From NCBI GenBank assembly GCA_022393335.1, contig JAJEKB010018919.1, positions 160,621 to 224,620 on the forward strand: a stretch of 64,000 nt of DNA. The letters are read 5' to 3'. The notes beneath the pieces were generated by a model. The model was not told where the DNA came from. It did not search any database and saw only the letters and a list, made by a program, of their open reading frames with translations. Each line of letters begins with the position of its first letter. Position 1 is the stretch's first letter. Shown here one piece after another: positions 36,001 through 47,600 of this stretch. The position numbers and the translations under genes were made by a program. This stretch comes from Macrotrachela quadricornifera. Lineage: Eukaryota > Rotifera > Eurotatoria > Philodinida > Philodinidae.

Positions 36001-36015
36001 TCTCAACAAAATTGA
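30007..36015 (+). CDS. RING finger - RRM - NYN (PIN-like nuclease) fusion protein, seven exons
   Basis: Exons: 30007..30301, 30427..30584, 30643..30769, 30830..30961, 34446..34726, 35361..35648 and 35704..36015. All phases agree, giving 1,593 nt (530 aa). RING at 20-61: C20, C23, C35, H37, C40, C43 and C57 are seen; the eighth ligand position is not Cys (CPMND). RRM at about 121-194: ISISGLPL as RNP2 and GTATIIFEE as RNP1, spread over exons 2-4. A Pro/Ser linker and an unrecognised middle part follow. NYN domain at about 340-500: VDNSN with D344, FVDNA with D432 and VTGDGN with D461 supply acidic residues expected of this PIN-like RNase fold. Predicted role: RNA-binding protein with E3-ligase and RNA-cleaving potential; activity is inferred. 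Intron 4 (3,484 nt) holds a 2.5-kb foldback. The fifth donor, GTGCGT, is the weakest site. It could be two genes if intron 4 is not spliced. Confidence 0.72.
31601..34104. mobile_element. 2.5-kb TA-flanked foldback element inside intron 4
   Basis: The ends are GGGATGGACTTT on the left and the inverse of GGGATGAAGCTTT on the right, flanked by TA (31599..31600 and 34105..34106). The arms pair over several hundred bases (about 31601-31990 with 33510-33790), including TTAACACTTAAT blocks and a CTCAAGAA..TTCTTGAG hairpin on each side. The middle holds a degenerate ~48-bp minisatellite (CTAGGAAGGGTACTAGG-like, about 31970-32440) and unrecognised sequence. No transposase. Confidence 0.7.
33793..34084. 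mobile_element. 292-bp foldback MITE nested in the right arm
   Basis: Left TGGATGCAACAAATTCTG pairs with the inverse of the right end ...TTTGTTGCGTCCC. The arms of about 130 bp meet at an ACCAAATCTC..GAGATTTGGT centre. TA lies on both sides (33791..33792 and 34085..34086). Confidence 0.75.
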
Positions 36016-36687
36016 AGACAATATTTTTAAAATAATTAAGAAAACGAACAGATTTCCCCTGTTCTTTTCTGTTTTTTGTTGCTTTTCAGTAATCTAGTAT
36101 ATTTTAGTGTATCTTCATGCTTTTTAAATTTTTTATACTATTCTTAATATCAATGCGTCTGTGATTACATCAATTTTAATACATGTTTCAATAAAAATTA
36201 TGACCCATATATGGTTTATTCATGTACCCTGTGAATTTACACGGTGATTCTAAACTATTTAAGACGATCGTTTCGTCCTTGTTGATGGGATTCGTCAGAT
36301 AAATTTGGAATTCTAATATATTCTGCATATCGATGTCAATCTCAAATAAATCTCATTAGTTTACGAAAGACATATTGAAAAACTATATATGAGGGTGAGA
36401 ACACCTACAATGATCACGATTTTCCAGAATAAAATGTAATTGAGAAAGTTGTTTTTTTATTATATAAATAAACTCTAACAATGAAAGGAAAACTAGAAAG
36501 AAAAAAGATACTATTGTTTTGATTGTAATCTTTTGTTTGAATTTTCGGAGAAGTGTAGATAAATGAATGGATATGATATATGTGGTTAGACGTTAATATG
36601 CTGTACTAACTAGTGCTTACTTTTAGGTGGTTTGTTGGTAAGTAATGTTTGTTTTGGTCGTTTACATATGATTTCTTTTTCCATCTT
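36016..36687. other. 3' flank of the RING-RRM-NYN gene, no gene seen
   Basis: AT-rich; an AATAAA at about 36190 could serve as a polyadenylation signal. Nothing else recognised. Confidence 0.4.
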
Positions 36688-36909
36688 CAATAAAGTAATG
36701 AGTGGTGAATATTTTTATTCAATGAAATTTTATTTTATTTACTTCTAGGTAGTTTTTCGACGTTTTGAACCTTTAAATGTTCACTATTAAGCTACGACCA
36801 AGTGTTGTAGGTGTATCATTTACAGGTTCAAAGCGTCGAAAAACTAAATAGAAATAAACAAAAATAAAATTTCATTGAATAAAAATACACACCTCATATT
36901 ACTCTATTG
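36688..36909. mobile_element. 222-bp foldback MITE
   Basis: The left arm CAATAAAGTAATGAGTGGTG and onward pairs with the right arm ending ATTACTCTATTG. It shares TTTTTATTCAATGAAATTTT and GTTTTTCGACG blocks in inverse order over about 85 bp. Confidence 0.75.
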
Positions 36910-38130
36910 AAAATGACATATTACAATTAACTGTCCAAAAATAATAAAAGATTACAACCATTTTGTACATGGAGTTGATCGACTCAGTCACAGAATATCC
37001 TAATATAATCTTCATCACAATCCTAAAAGAAACTGGCGTCAAACTTTTATTTATTTTTCAAATGGATCTATTTTCAATCCATTTATTTGCCATAATCAGT
37101 TAGCTTGGGATAGATTAACATACCTGGACTACATGATCTCAATAGCGAAGTCTCTTTGTTCTGACAGTAAACGAATAAGTCGTGAAAAACCTCATTCTGA
37201 AATGAAGTCTAAAATAGAATCACGAAAACTTGTCCTTGATTTTGCAACGGGAAGTAGATTTCCAAAAAAAGAAATTTTCCTCTTAAAAATGCATATTTCG
37301 GAAATTACACCAAAACCAAATGCTATTTTCAGAAAATACCATAATTATCGCCACAATATTAAAAAACAATATAACTACAACACAGGATTATCTAGGAAAT
37401 TTTAGAAATTGCCTGCACATAAAAGAAATTTCGTGGAAATTTCAATAATCACTAGAAAAGGCGACTATAACGTTTTGACCAGAAAACGAGATATATGTAG
37501 ATTCATAGAGGAAGATCTCCTCCATTCAACGGTATATATATTATCCAATTCTGTTGTCTACCGCGAGAGGAAACCTATATACATAATATTGAGTACGTGT
37601 CTGGCACCGGGCCATAGATGAAAGGTGAACGACATGATTAATCTTCAGCAGTATACGAGTGGGTGAGGTTCCGGTTTTATTGGAGATCATCAAGTACCAG
37701 CCGCAGCAATTCTACCAATACACAATCAATTACACTTCTGTCCGCCACCCCCTAATCTTGCAGCATTGATAATTGACCTTTGACCTATGATCTTGCACCA
37801 AACACACTCAATATTATGTATATAGATTTTCTCTCACGGTGTACAATAGAATCGAACATTATATATATACCGTTGGATTGAGGAAGTCGTCCTCTATAAA
37901 TCTGCATATATCTCGACATTTGGTCAAAAATTTAGCTGTAAGTTATAGTCGCCTTTCTATAAATTCCAACATTACATACTATTCATATAATCAGACTCAT
38001 ATACAATTAAAGAACCCTACTCTCAAAAAGTTGAAGAATTTATGGAAATTTCGGTAATTCCTATAATTTTCTTGTTATTTCTCGAATTTCCACAATAGTA
38101 TAACAGAGATATATCATACTTGAATTAAAC

Positions 38131-38703
38131 CGAAAGTCCTGATCCCAACGTTTTAAAGAATCCTGTCGGATAAGAAGAACTATTCGAAATTGAGAAAGCA
38201 AATATATCATTTTGTAGAACAAATCTAGGCATGTCGAATGGCATATATTAAATCTGATTTTCGTAAGACTTTAGTAGAACTATACTCAATTTACTAATAG
38301 ACGGTCATGTACTCAAAAGTCCCATCAGTTATTGATCATTACAAATTTTGATGTCATGGAAAGGTATTTCTAAGAAAATAATTTTACATACAGTTTTGTA
38401 GAGTTTTTCACCGGCTAATAGTTCATATACTTGTCATCTCCGATCGTTTTATCTCTCATAGAAAAAAATACGACTTTTAAATGATCTACGATTGTTTTTG
38501 TATATACTATAACTTTTTGGATACATGACCGTCTACTAGTAAATTGACTCTAGTTCTATTAAAGTCGTATGAATATCAAATACAATATATGCCATTCGAT
38601 GCGCCTTGGTTTTCTCTACAAAATGGTATATTGGCTTTTTCAATTTCGAATAGGTCTTCTTATCCGACAGGATCTTTTAACTAGGCTTACGATTTTTGGT
38701 TAA
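38131..38703. mobile_element. Foldback element, ~570 bp, within the left duplication copy
   Basis: Arms around 38150-38325 and 38505-38690 are inverse copies, sharing CCTGTCGGATAAGAAG, TCGAATGGCATATAT and GACGGTCATGTA. It is absent from the right duplication copy, so it inserted after, or was lost since, the duplication. Confidence 0.7.
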
Positions 38704-40432
38704 CTCTAAGTAATATAGTCAAAAACTTAAAGAGCCGTACTTCTAAGAGTGGAAGAATTCATGAAAATTTTCGATGAAAATTTTTCGCGACAACTTGTTA
38801 GTTTCAGAAATGTCGTGCTAATTTCTTCTGCATGGGTTTATTTTTTCGGTAATTATCGATAAGTTACATTCTAGAGAGTTGGCATTTATAGAAATAAGCT
38901 AGTCATTTTCGTTGTGTAATACGAGTAATTACTGACATTTTCACGAAATTTCTTTTCTTATGTACAGGTATTTTTGGAAACTTGAACATACTTCAAGTTT
39001 GATCAAGCATTGCATGCTTTACTAGCAAGTCAGCATTTTGTTAAAAAAATGAAAAAAAATGTTTTTTTGATTAGCATAAGATTTTTATGGAGTTCGTTTG
39101 TTTAAAAATAAAAAAAAATGGAAAATGCTTTTTCATTTTAAAAAAATTCCGTTCTCAAAGTATTAATCAACTGAGCTCAAACTTTCACATACAACCCATC
39201 ACAATCACAGCTCTTTAAAAACCATCAATTCAAAACTGCTTATTCCTATGGCAACGACGAGTTTATCTTGTTTTGATTTGACACAAATATTCATAAAATC
39301 AAGCTTCCTTTGAGAGACTTGAAATTCTCATTTTTAAAAAAATTTGAGCTTAAGTCATCCAGAAGATACATTTTTTCACTAATCAACGATCTTGTCGCTT
39401 TCTTGCTTGAATTTTGTCACAATGATAAGACCTTTTATCGGCTGCTTAGACTGTTTGTTTTAGACTATTTCATTGTAACTTTTGCACACCATATACAAAA
39501 AATGTAAAAATACAAAAACATACTTTTAGTTTTAGTTTTTAACATAACGAGAAACATAAAATTTCTATTATAAAAAATACTTATTTTTTTAATATTATCA
39601 TTGACGTGTGCATTTAGATTTTCTACCGTTGATTAATAAAATCCTTTCGTTCATAATAAAAGAGTATGTAAAAAAAATGAATTAGATAGAAAGAATGATT
39701 AATAAAATACTGAAATGTATTCAATAAGCATGATTTATTTTAAAAAGTCTAAAACAATATATTATACAGCCCATTGTTTTCTCGAAATCGAATGAGAATA
39801 TTTTACCTTCATCTAAGTGAAATAGAGCGATTAAATACTGTTTGATAACGAGTTGAACGCTCTAGAAAAAGTACATATTCAAAGTGAAGTTGCACTAGTT
39901 ATTGAATTAATAATGACTAAATAATGTTCAGACATCTTTTTTTTATATATGACCATAGAAAGAAGACATCACGTGCTGTTTATTTTGGGAAGCTGAGAAG
40001 AATCTTTTTTCTTTTCTTTCGCAAGAATTTTATCTGAACAGTAAGAAATTTAAAATATCTTATATTTCTTTTCAGTTTCGGTTTATTCAGAATTTTCAGA
40101 CAAGATTCTTTTTACTTTTCCGTCAAAAAGAATCTTGTTTGAAAGAAAAGAAAAACAAGAACCTGGAAAGAATAGGACAAGATTGTGCGATTGTTTTGAT
40201 GACTTTTCAAAATCTAAAATTTCCATCGTTAATCAACTCATACTTTTATATATACATATTGTTAATCTACAGACTTTACTCTATCTGACAGTATAAGAAT
40301 CAGTTTTCCAACATGTTTGCATAAGTCCTTATTTTATCAACTTAATATTTATTATTAAAAATAAAAAAAAGAATAGTTTTTTTTTAAAAATAAAATATAC
40401 AAATATTTATTTATTCTTAGAAAAGAATAGTT

Positions 40433-40687
40433 TTATGCAGTCTTAATGATATCACTTTGAGAATATGAACTAAGCGATGGATAATTGACAACACTTGAAA
40501 TTGAATAAGGTATCCATGGATTTTGTTCTTTTACTTTGAATACATCATTTAATTCTTTTTTGTTTTGTCGTTTTATTAATCCACCAATAAATATAACAAT
40601 TAAAATCAATGTAGTTAAACTTACAATAATAATAGTAATTAAAATGAAAGAATGACAATTGTCACTAGAACAAATATAATCTGTCAT
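40433..40687 (-). CDS. Small single-pass membrane protein, copy A (84 aa)
   Basis: Intact frame from ATG (CAT at 40685..40687). A short N-terminus with two Cys (CSSDNC) precedes one hydrophobic helix at about residues 14-37, directly followed by basic KRQNKK. A cytoplasmic tail is therefore expected by the positive-inside rule, with the N-terminus outside or lumenal. The tail is Ser/Tyr-rich (SVVNYPSLSSYSQSD). A second copy, 48442..48696, differs by one residue (Asn here, Asp there, in the KEQxPW motif). No family recognised and no signal peptide. Conservation between copies favours a real gene, but the whole block was copied, so this is not proof. Confidence 0.55.
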   Translation of the reverse strand: MTDYICSSDNCHSFILITIIIVSLTTLILIVIFIGGLIKRQNKKELNDVFKVKEQNPWIPYSISSVVNYPSLSSYSQSDIIKTA

Positions 40688-41215
40688 GATTATTAATACA
40701 AAACAACATGTGAATTTTTTGTATTTATATACTTTAGAATTACTGATTCTTCGAATTATCTTTTTACGTCGATATTTAATCTATATAAATATAAATTATT
40801 ATATTGTTACGCCATTTACATCACTTCCTTTTGATGAGACATTATATATTCATGTTCTTTTCTCTTTTAGCGACACACGCCGCCCACATTCTACTGATAA
40901 GAATAAAAAGGTGTTAGTTTTTGTTCTTAAAAATCAACAATGACAAATATATCTTCTCTATGTAATGAATATTCACCTTGTATACACAAGATTTTAACAT
41001 ACTTATTAATAGTAAAAATTTTATTAAATATTTCAATTTTCATTAACAAACAAATTTATCTTTTATTCTTTTTTTTATTTTCAGTTAACAAATAATATTT
41101 GTTGGTAATTTCATATTTTTATCTTGGATAAAACCGAGTAAAATACAATCTTTGTTTTTCTTATCATATTTATATGAAATTACAATGAAAAATTTAAAAC
41201 AAAATCGTACTAATA

Positions 41216-41870
41216 TAGTGAAGATTAGGGTGATATCCTTCGCAACATCACATCACAGACTGTGACCGACATGTGTCAAAGATCACCGAGTACAATTCAT
41301 TATAGACCGTCACAGACCGTAACAGACAAGCTAAGGTGGTGCCACAGACCATGGCCGACAGGCTAAGAGAGCATCGCAGACGGTGACGGAGAGAATAGTA
41401 TAAGCCATCACGGATCAAGATAGATGGCCTTTCGAGGCTATTATACAGTATATGAGATGTAGTTCAGTGCCTGTTATGTATGAAGATATGCGTCATCAAG
41501 GACCATCAGAGATCATGTATAAACTATGTCTAGTTAAAATACCTTTGGAGTATTTCCTTGTTGAAGTTCGATGCTGCAAAGTAAGGAATAATGGCCAAGT
41601 ATATGCAAACATATATCAAATGCGGCTTTGAAGTAATTAGTAAGAATAGATACATTGTGTTTCATGTTTTTAACTTCTCCAGGGATTGTGCTACCAGCTT
41701 TTCTATTACTGAAAAAAAGCGTTTTTAAGAAAATAATGATTTTGTAAAGAGGGAGTTTTCATTGAAGTGCTGATTAGGAGATTATCGTATGAAGTTAATA
41801 ATGGTGATTCGGATTCTCCCAGTTGGTCTTTAGTAAATTTTAACGACTAGACATGAGCAAAGAATAGAAA
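41216..41870. repeat. Degenerate CACAGACCGT tandem repeat with a mobile 3' module
   Basis: 41240-41430 repeats CACAGACCGTGACCGACA-like units of about 40 bp. 41505-41610 (CATGTATAAA...CCTTGTTGAAGTTCGATGCT and GCAAAGTAAGGA) recurs at 57750-57825 and, inverted, at about 59060-59092. An interspersed repeat family of unknown class. Confidence 0.65.
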
Positions 41871-41876
41871 ACAGGA

Positions 41877-42040
41877 CATGGAGAAGTAGACGAACAATAT
41901 CTATATGATCGAAATACCTTGCAGCATGAAGAGCAGTATTACCATTAGGTTCTAATTTATTCAATTGATCATAAGGAATAGTAGATATCATTTGTTTGAC
42001 TTTATCTATATCTCCATTTCTATATACAACAGAAAAGATT
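41877..42040 (-). pseudogene. Ankyrin-repeat exon fragment
   Basis: The minus strand, after an acceptor-like TCTTATTAG, reads YRNGDIDKVKQMI, then NKLEPNGNTALHAARYFDH and IDIVRLLL. The G-(N)-TALHAA...-G/D-IV-LLL pattern is a clear ankyrin repeat. No donor site and no flanking exons were found, and the frame runs into unrelated repeat sequence. It is therefore most likely a fragment of a larger ankyrin gene copied or left here. Confidence 0.65.
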
Positions 42041-42621
42041 CTAATAAGAGAGAAGCGAAAAGTAAATCATAAAGAATATGAATTTCGCGATCAAAAAATC
42101 ATTATTTATAACGTTTCTGCAAGGTTTACATCTTATTCCATGTTTACTTACAGTAAATTAAACGTAGGCGAAGTTACTCTCATATTCGAGTAAATCCAGT
42201 CGCTATTCGTTCAGGAAGGTATTCCAGCGAGTTCCAGCGAATGATGTGCTCACATTCTTTTTAACTCATATCATAATATTTATGTTTCCTATAGCGCCAT
42301 ACATCGACCTAGAAATATTATAATTTGAGTTAGAAAGAGTCTAAGCACACTATTCAATAGAGCTCGTCAAGTTCTATTCTGAACTCGCTGGAATACTTTC
42401 CTATACAAATGTTGCTTGAATTTAACCGAATATGAGGCTAACTTTATCTATGTGCAAATGAACAGATATAAACTGGCTGTGAGAAAATGTCTAGAACATA
42501 TTTTATTTGACATACATATTGGCTTATCTATATGATAAATTCTTAAATTTTTTTAAAAACGTGTATCTTAAAAAAACTTTACAAAATGGTAACAAGTAAT
42601 GCTCATCCAAGGACTCGCTCA

Positions 42622-43221
42622 AGAGGGAACCTCCCCTAGTGAAACTCTCGGTTTGAGCTAATATTTTACCTATAGATAGGACTCATAGAGTAGTTTGGAG
42701 TCCTAAAAGGATTTGTACCTATATCCTGTTGCTGTTAAGATATGACGTTTTTAAAGTATTGGATAACCCATTGCCACGGTCCCTTTAGGAGCATCCGTAA
42801 AACTCGTTTTCAAACTTTGACTTGAAACTTTGCATGGAGAGAGAGAGATCTCAATGAGAGTGGTTTATTATGAAAGTTTCAGACCTATACTTTGTTCCTA
42901 TCCTAAGATACATCTATGGTTACCGAATGCCACTTACCGAGGCAAATTTTGGTGTTCTTATCTCCAATTAGGAGCATTCAACAAAGCTGTAACTTTTACA
43001 ATAAACCACTCTCATCGAGACCTCTCTCTATACAAAGTTTCAAGTCGAAATTCGAAAATGAGTTTTACGGATGTCCCTAAGGGAGAGCACGCCAGTGAGT
43101 TATCTTAACAATAGCAGGTTTTGAGCACGAACTCTTTTAGGACTCTGAATTACTCTATGAGTCCTACCTATAGGCAAAATATGAGTGCAAACGGAGGGTG
43201 TCACTTAGGGAGGTTTCCTCG
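42622..43221. mobile_element. GAGGGAAC-family foldback element, copy 3 (600 bp)
   Basis: Ends AGAGGGAACCTCCC and inverse GGGAGGTTTCCTCG, flanked by TCA on both sides (42619..42621 and 43222..43224). Arms of about 270 bp share GACTCATAGAGTA, CATCCGTAAAACTC and GAGAGTGGTTTATT in inverse order. No coding capacity. Confidence 0.88.
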
Positions 43222-43224
43222 TCA

Positions 43225-44234
43225 GATATGTAGCCCTGTTTAACATGATTTTTCTCAGATATTTTCTTACTCAGAAATAAAAATAAACATGTCATATCAC
43301 TATTACATAATAAAATGACTTGTCTACTGATCTCATACTTCTGTTTCTTCAATGACATGAATTTCACTGTTAAGGACATAGAAAAAAAGTCTATATCTGA
43401 TTAATACAAGACAAATACTTCCCACTCAAACAGATACCATACATATTCTTAAACGAAACTATATCCTTCATATAACTTACACATCCTCTAATAACCATTT
43501 AAATAATTATGTAAAGTCAAAACCATCTGATGAGACTCTCAAGCAAGGTCGAAATCCCGATAATGGTTGCTAGACTCATCCTTACCCAGAATGTGGATTT
43601 TCTAAAAGTTGCAGAAAACTCTCCAACATTTTTCAAAAATCAGTCAAAATTGCACTATATCATAACCTGGGTGAAATTGCATCCATCCACCCAGGAGGTG
43701 ATCCCGTCTTTACCTTCCCGTGGATGAAAGGGTATTCCTTGCAAAATTTTATAGCATTTGCTTATACCGTGTCCAAATCCATAACGAACAGACAAACATT
43801 TTTCTTCATATATATTGATTCATAAACATTATAAAATGTGCTATTTGGATGATTCTGAATAGTCATAACTCTAAACAAACTTGATGATGAATATCTAAGC
43901 AGTAGTCGAAACGCGTCGTATGATGCTTTGAATCTATTCTGTGGAAACTCACCCGTAACTGCCGCTGAGACAATTATTTTCGAACGGATGTCCTTGTTGC
44001 AAAAAATATACTAGACAGTATGACTCAACTTTTGCTGTTTCTCACTCGGCATAACCAACTCCACTATCGCTTGTCTTATCTTTCAAAAAGAGACCTTTAC
44101 TTTCTTCTTCTAGTTCCTACTTTTTATCTCTTGCTGCAATTCTTACTCAGCAGATAAATGATATAAAAAGTGTGGTAATGTGATGAAATCTTATTATCAA
44201 GTTAAGTGAGAAGTAAGAGTTCAGGAAAAAAAAA
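43225..44234. other. Intergenic, upstream of the F-box gene
   Basis: Near 43524 the segment GATGAGACTCTCAAGCAAGG matches the inverse of a stretch at about 3530-3560, an interspersed repeat. No coding region supported. Confidence 0.4.
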
Positions 44235-46717
44235 TGAGTAACACTAGTAGTATTGAATTCGATGATCAGAGTGAAAGTTTATCATTATTGGCAAGACAGC
44301 AATCATCATTGAAACCAGAAGAAGGTACGTGCATACATTCCTCTGTAAAAAAAACTCCAGAGAAGCAAAGATGAACGTTCATTCTAGGAACAACAATCTT
44401 CACCATTTTGCCAAATGAATTGATAGCAACAGTTTTCGAATATCTCAGACCAATCCATATTATTTACTCTTTTCATTCGTTGAACTCTCGTTTTTCTGCT
44501 CTAATCGAAAGATACATGAGACAAGTTGATCTCTGCGATGTTGCTCCAGCTATCTTGGATGTTGTTCGTCCACTTGTTTATCAAAGTGTTATCTCATTGA
44601 AAACTGATTGTAGTCTGTTCTGGAGTAGGAAAAGTTTGTATGGATTCGAAATCCAAACACTGGACCCTGTCTGTGTCCGTCGTCCATACGTTCCTTCTTT
44701 TCGCGGTCGTAATTACAACACTAGCCCTGAGTACGACTGGCATAAACCAGTGTCATATGCGACCGGCAATGAGTCCTTTAGCAATTTATTCCCATCACTC
44801 CAAAATCTCTGGATTAGATACGTAACAGAGGATGATGTCAATCAAGTATTGCTGCGACAGATTCCATCACTGAACCGTCTATTGAAACTGAAAATAGAAC
44901 CAAAAAGTTTTGCTTGCTTTAAAGCAATTCCAAAGCAATTTCTTCGGGAAGTTATATTTACAACAAATTCCAAAGTACAAGATATTTCGATCTACCGTTG
45001 TGCAGAATTGCCTGACTATATATTTAAGAGTTTCTCTTCAGCTGATAATCTAACAACACTGGATATCGAACTTTTCTCTGAACATGATGTATTCATCTTA
45101 TTCAACTATTTACCGAACATTGTTAGTTTTGCTTGCGAAATAAACCAGAGAAGAGCAACAAGATCCTCTTCCAGTTTAACAACAACTACAGTCAAATCAA
45201 CACCATTTCTAAAGAAATTCAGTTTTGCTGCTTATGATGGTGCTGATTTTTCTATGATTGTTTCTCTATTAAAAACGCGCACATCATTAGAATTTTTATC
45301 TCTGGATTTTCGTGTACGCCTTGGTGATAATGATGCACTATTGGATGGCAACATTCTCCAAAATGAATTGTTACAATACCTAACAAAACTGAAAACAGTT
45401 CAGTTTGAGTTACGTGTCGAAATGAAACGTTCGGGTACATCTAGAGTCTTTGATCTAGACACAATTCTATCAACGTTTCAAAATCTATTTTGGCTGAAAG
45501 AACATCATTGTAATGTAAGTAAAATAAACTGCATTGTTCGAAGCAAGGTAAAACTGTAGAACCTTTACTTATTACCAAAATCTCCGCTGCATGTGAGACC
45601 TGTTACTGCAGATGCAAGTTTCAGATTCTCGGTCCTTGAAGAAACTCATAGAAGTCAAGAGAATTCTGACTGACTCATTTTTCTCCAAATTCTCGATATT
45701 TTCAGATACTTTCAACGCCTTTTTTGTCAGTCTAGTCAATACTTTTTCGGGTAAAAACAGAAGCTAAGAGGCTTTTGTGACGTTTCTATGAAGAGCAATC
45801 TAGCGATAATAGCAAGATTGTTGCTAAGATAAGTTTTATTATCTTCGAAGCTTTCATGTATTCAAACTCGTGCTTCGTATTGCTTATGTTTTACAGAACA
45901 AGGGCAATGCAAAAATTTCGGATAGTATCAAAAATTGTGTTCAATTATATAAACGACGTCGCATGTGTCAATCTACATAGTAGTCGTCTATACTTGATCG
46001 AATAATCTATCTGAGCTTTATCAATTTTAGGTTGGAGTGTTCTCCGTTGATAACCGGGCTGATTATTTTATGGAACCAAATGCCATCAAAACAACATATT
46101 ATCTATTTACATTACCTTATTGCTTTGCCAGTTTCGATCCTCGTGTCACTAGCGACTTTCTTGATTTAAAGACAACATGTTTACCACAGAAGCTCCCAAA
46201 CATGTTTAATAAAGTAAAATCTTTTTCAATTGACCGTTATGATGGATTGTACTCGTTACAACTTATGAAGTTCATCGCAACGAATTTTAAATGTATAACA
46301 AACTTAATTCTGAGACACAATGAGTATGATGAAGTTGGGAAAAAGAAAGAAGATCACATCAGAAGTCAACCTATGCCAGTAGAAGAAGACGTTCAACTGC
46401 CAAGCGTAGAGGTCGTATCATACTATGCTAAAGCCTCAGATCTAAAACGAACACTCTTGTTATGCCCTAATATTGCTGAACTTTGTGCTAGATTTGATGT
46501 ACTTGAAACTTGTACAGATAACTTTCAAGATAGAGGTGAATTATTAAAGCAATTCAAAAAATTGAACTTTATGAGTATTATGGCGGGATTTAATTTGGTT
46601 ACCGGACCGCGAAAGAAGAAATTGAAAGTGTATTTGGAAAATTATTTACCACATATAACTCTTGATGCTACGCCTGACCATCGATTCGAAGAATCAGAAT
46701 CCGAAGAAGACGCATGA
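44235..46717 (+). CDS. F-box protein with long LRR-like C-terminal region
   Basis: F-box motif LPNELIATVFEYLRPIHII followed by NSRFSALIE; such domains bind Skp1 in SCF ubiquitin ligases, with the C-terminal part expected to bind substrate. Exon 2 is 44388..45514 (donor GTAAGT) and exon 3 46031..46717, joined in phase 0, giving about 604 codons. Leucine-rich segments (TTLDIEL, LEFLSLDF, LKTVQFEL) suggest degenerate LRRs. Exon 1 is probably 44235..44324, starting ATGAGTAACACT and ending at GTACGT. However, the frame from this ATG stops at 44316, while the frame that joins exon 2 is open only from about 44276. One base appears to be missing near 44280, or the true first exon lies elsewhere. The family is expanded in bdelloids (recalled knowledge). 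Confidence 0.72.
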
Positions 46718-47600
46718 AGATGTGATAAAAAGTGTAGTGATTTGGAAGAGTTTTACTGAGTAATGTATGTTTGTGAGCTTAATTTTTTTCGTTTTCATGA
46801 TCTACCAATAAATGAACTCAAAGTCATATGTGTATCTAATTTTAAAACTATCGGTGTGATGGAATATGCACTTGCAGCTTCTTATGCTTTTCTGAAACAG
46901 TTTCAAGATGACTCAAGACTTTATACAGGTTCTTACTATTATTCAAAATAATTAGATTATTGTGAAAGAGTGTATTATTTATAATTTTTTGTAAACTATT
47001 TGGACATGATATCTGTAAATTTTTACCGATCCTATCGAGATGATACTTGCAATTTTCTAATGACAATCTGTTAGTATTATTTAGAGCTTTGTTGACCCTA
47101 TTTCAGGATGATATCTGTAACTCTTAAAGGATTATTTGGGGCTAATATTTGTAATTTCTTAAAAGATAACTGATGGTAGTGTTTGAAAGTTTTTACAGGT
47201 TACCTGAGCGTAATGGTGATATTTTTTTAATGACTGTAACGAAATGGTATGTGTAATTTTCGAGAACGAACTCGTGATGCAAGAAGATTTCTAAGGCTGC
47301 TAAAGCCTATACATATATATCTATTAAGAGCCATGAAAGGTTACCAATTGCAACAGAATCCAGGACTAAATCAAATTATTCAACAATTTCGATTGTTTCG
47401 ATCCGAGATTTTTTATAGAATGGTTCGAATCGAAACATATAAATATGACTTTGTTTATTCGTCTTGTCACTAATCTCTCTGACAACTTTCAAACAGAGCA
47501 ACGAAGTTCATGCCAATGTAGGGTTCGGATCCTCGGTTTTTTCTATTTTTGCAAACTCTATCGATCTTAGTGCGAGGAAGTTTATTGCTTTGACTCTTGC
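46718..47600. repeat. 3' flank with degenerate ~45-bp minisatellite
   Basis: 46980-47250 repeats GATGATATCTGTAACTCTT-like motifs separated by TATTTGGAC or TATTTCAGG. It is very similar in style to 19030-19380. No gene supported. Confidence 0.5.

Larger units (their letters stand above)
37100..41215 (+). repeat. Segmental duplication, left copy
   Basis: Direct counterpart of about 47600-49230. Scattered matches begin at 37140 (GCGAAGTCTCTTTGTTCTG versus GCGAAGACTCTTTCCTCTG). They become dense from 39005 and nearly identical from about 40270 to 41205, which includes the 84-aa membrane-protein gene. The left copy contains extra sequence, including a foldback at 38131. Confidence 0.75.
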
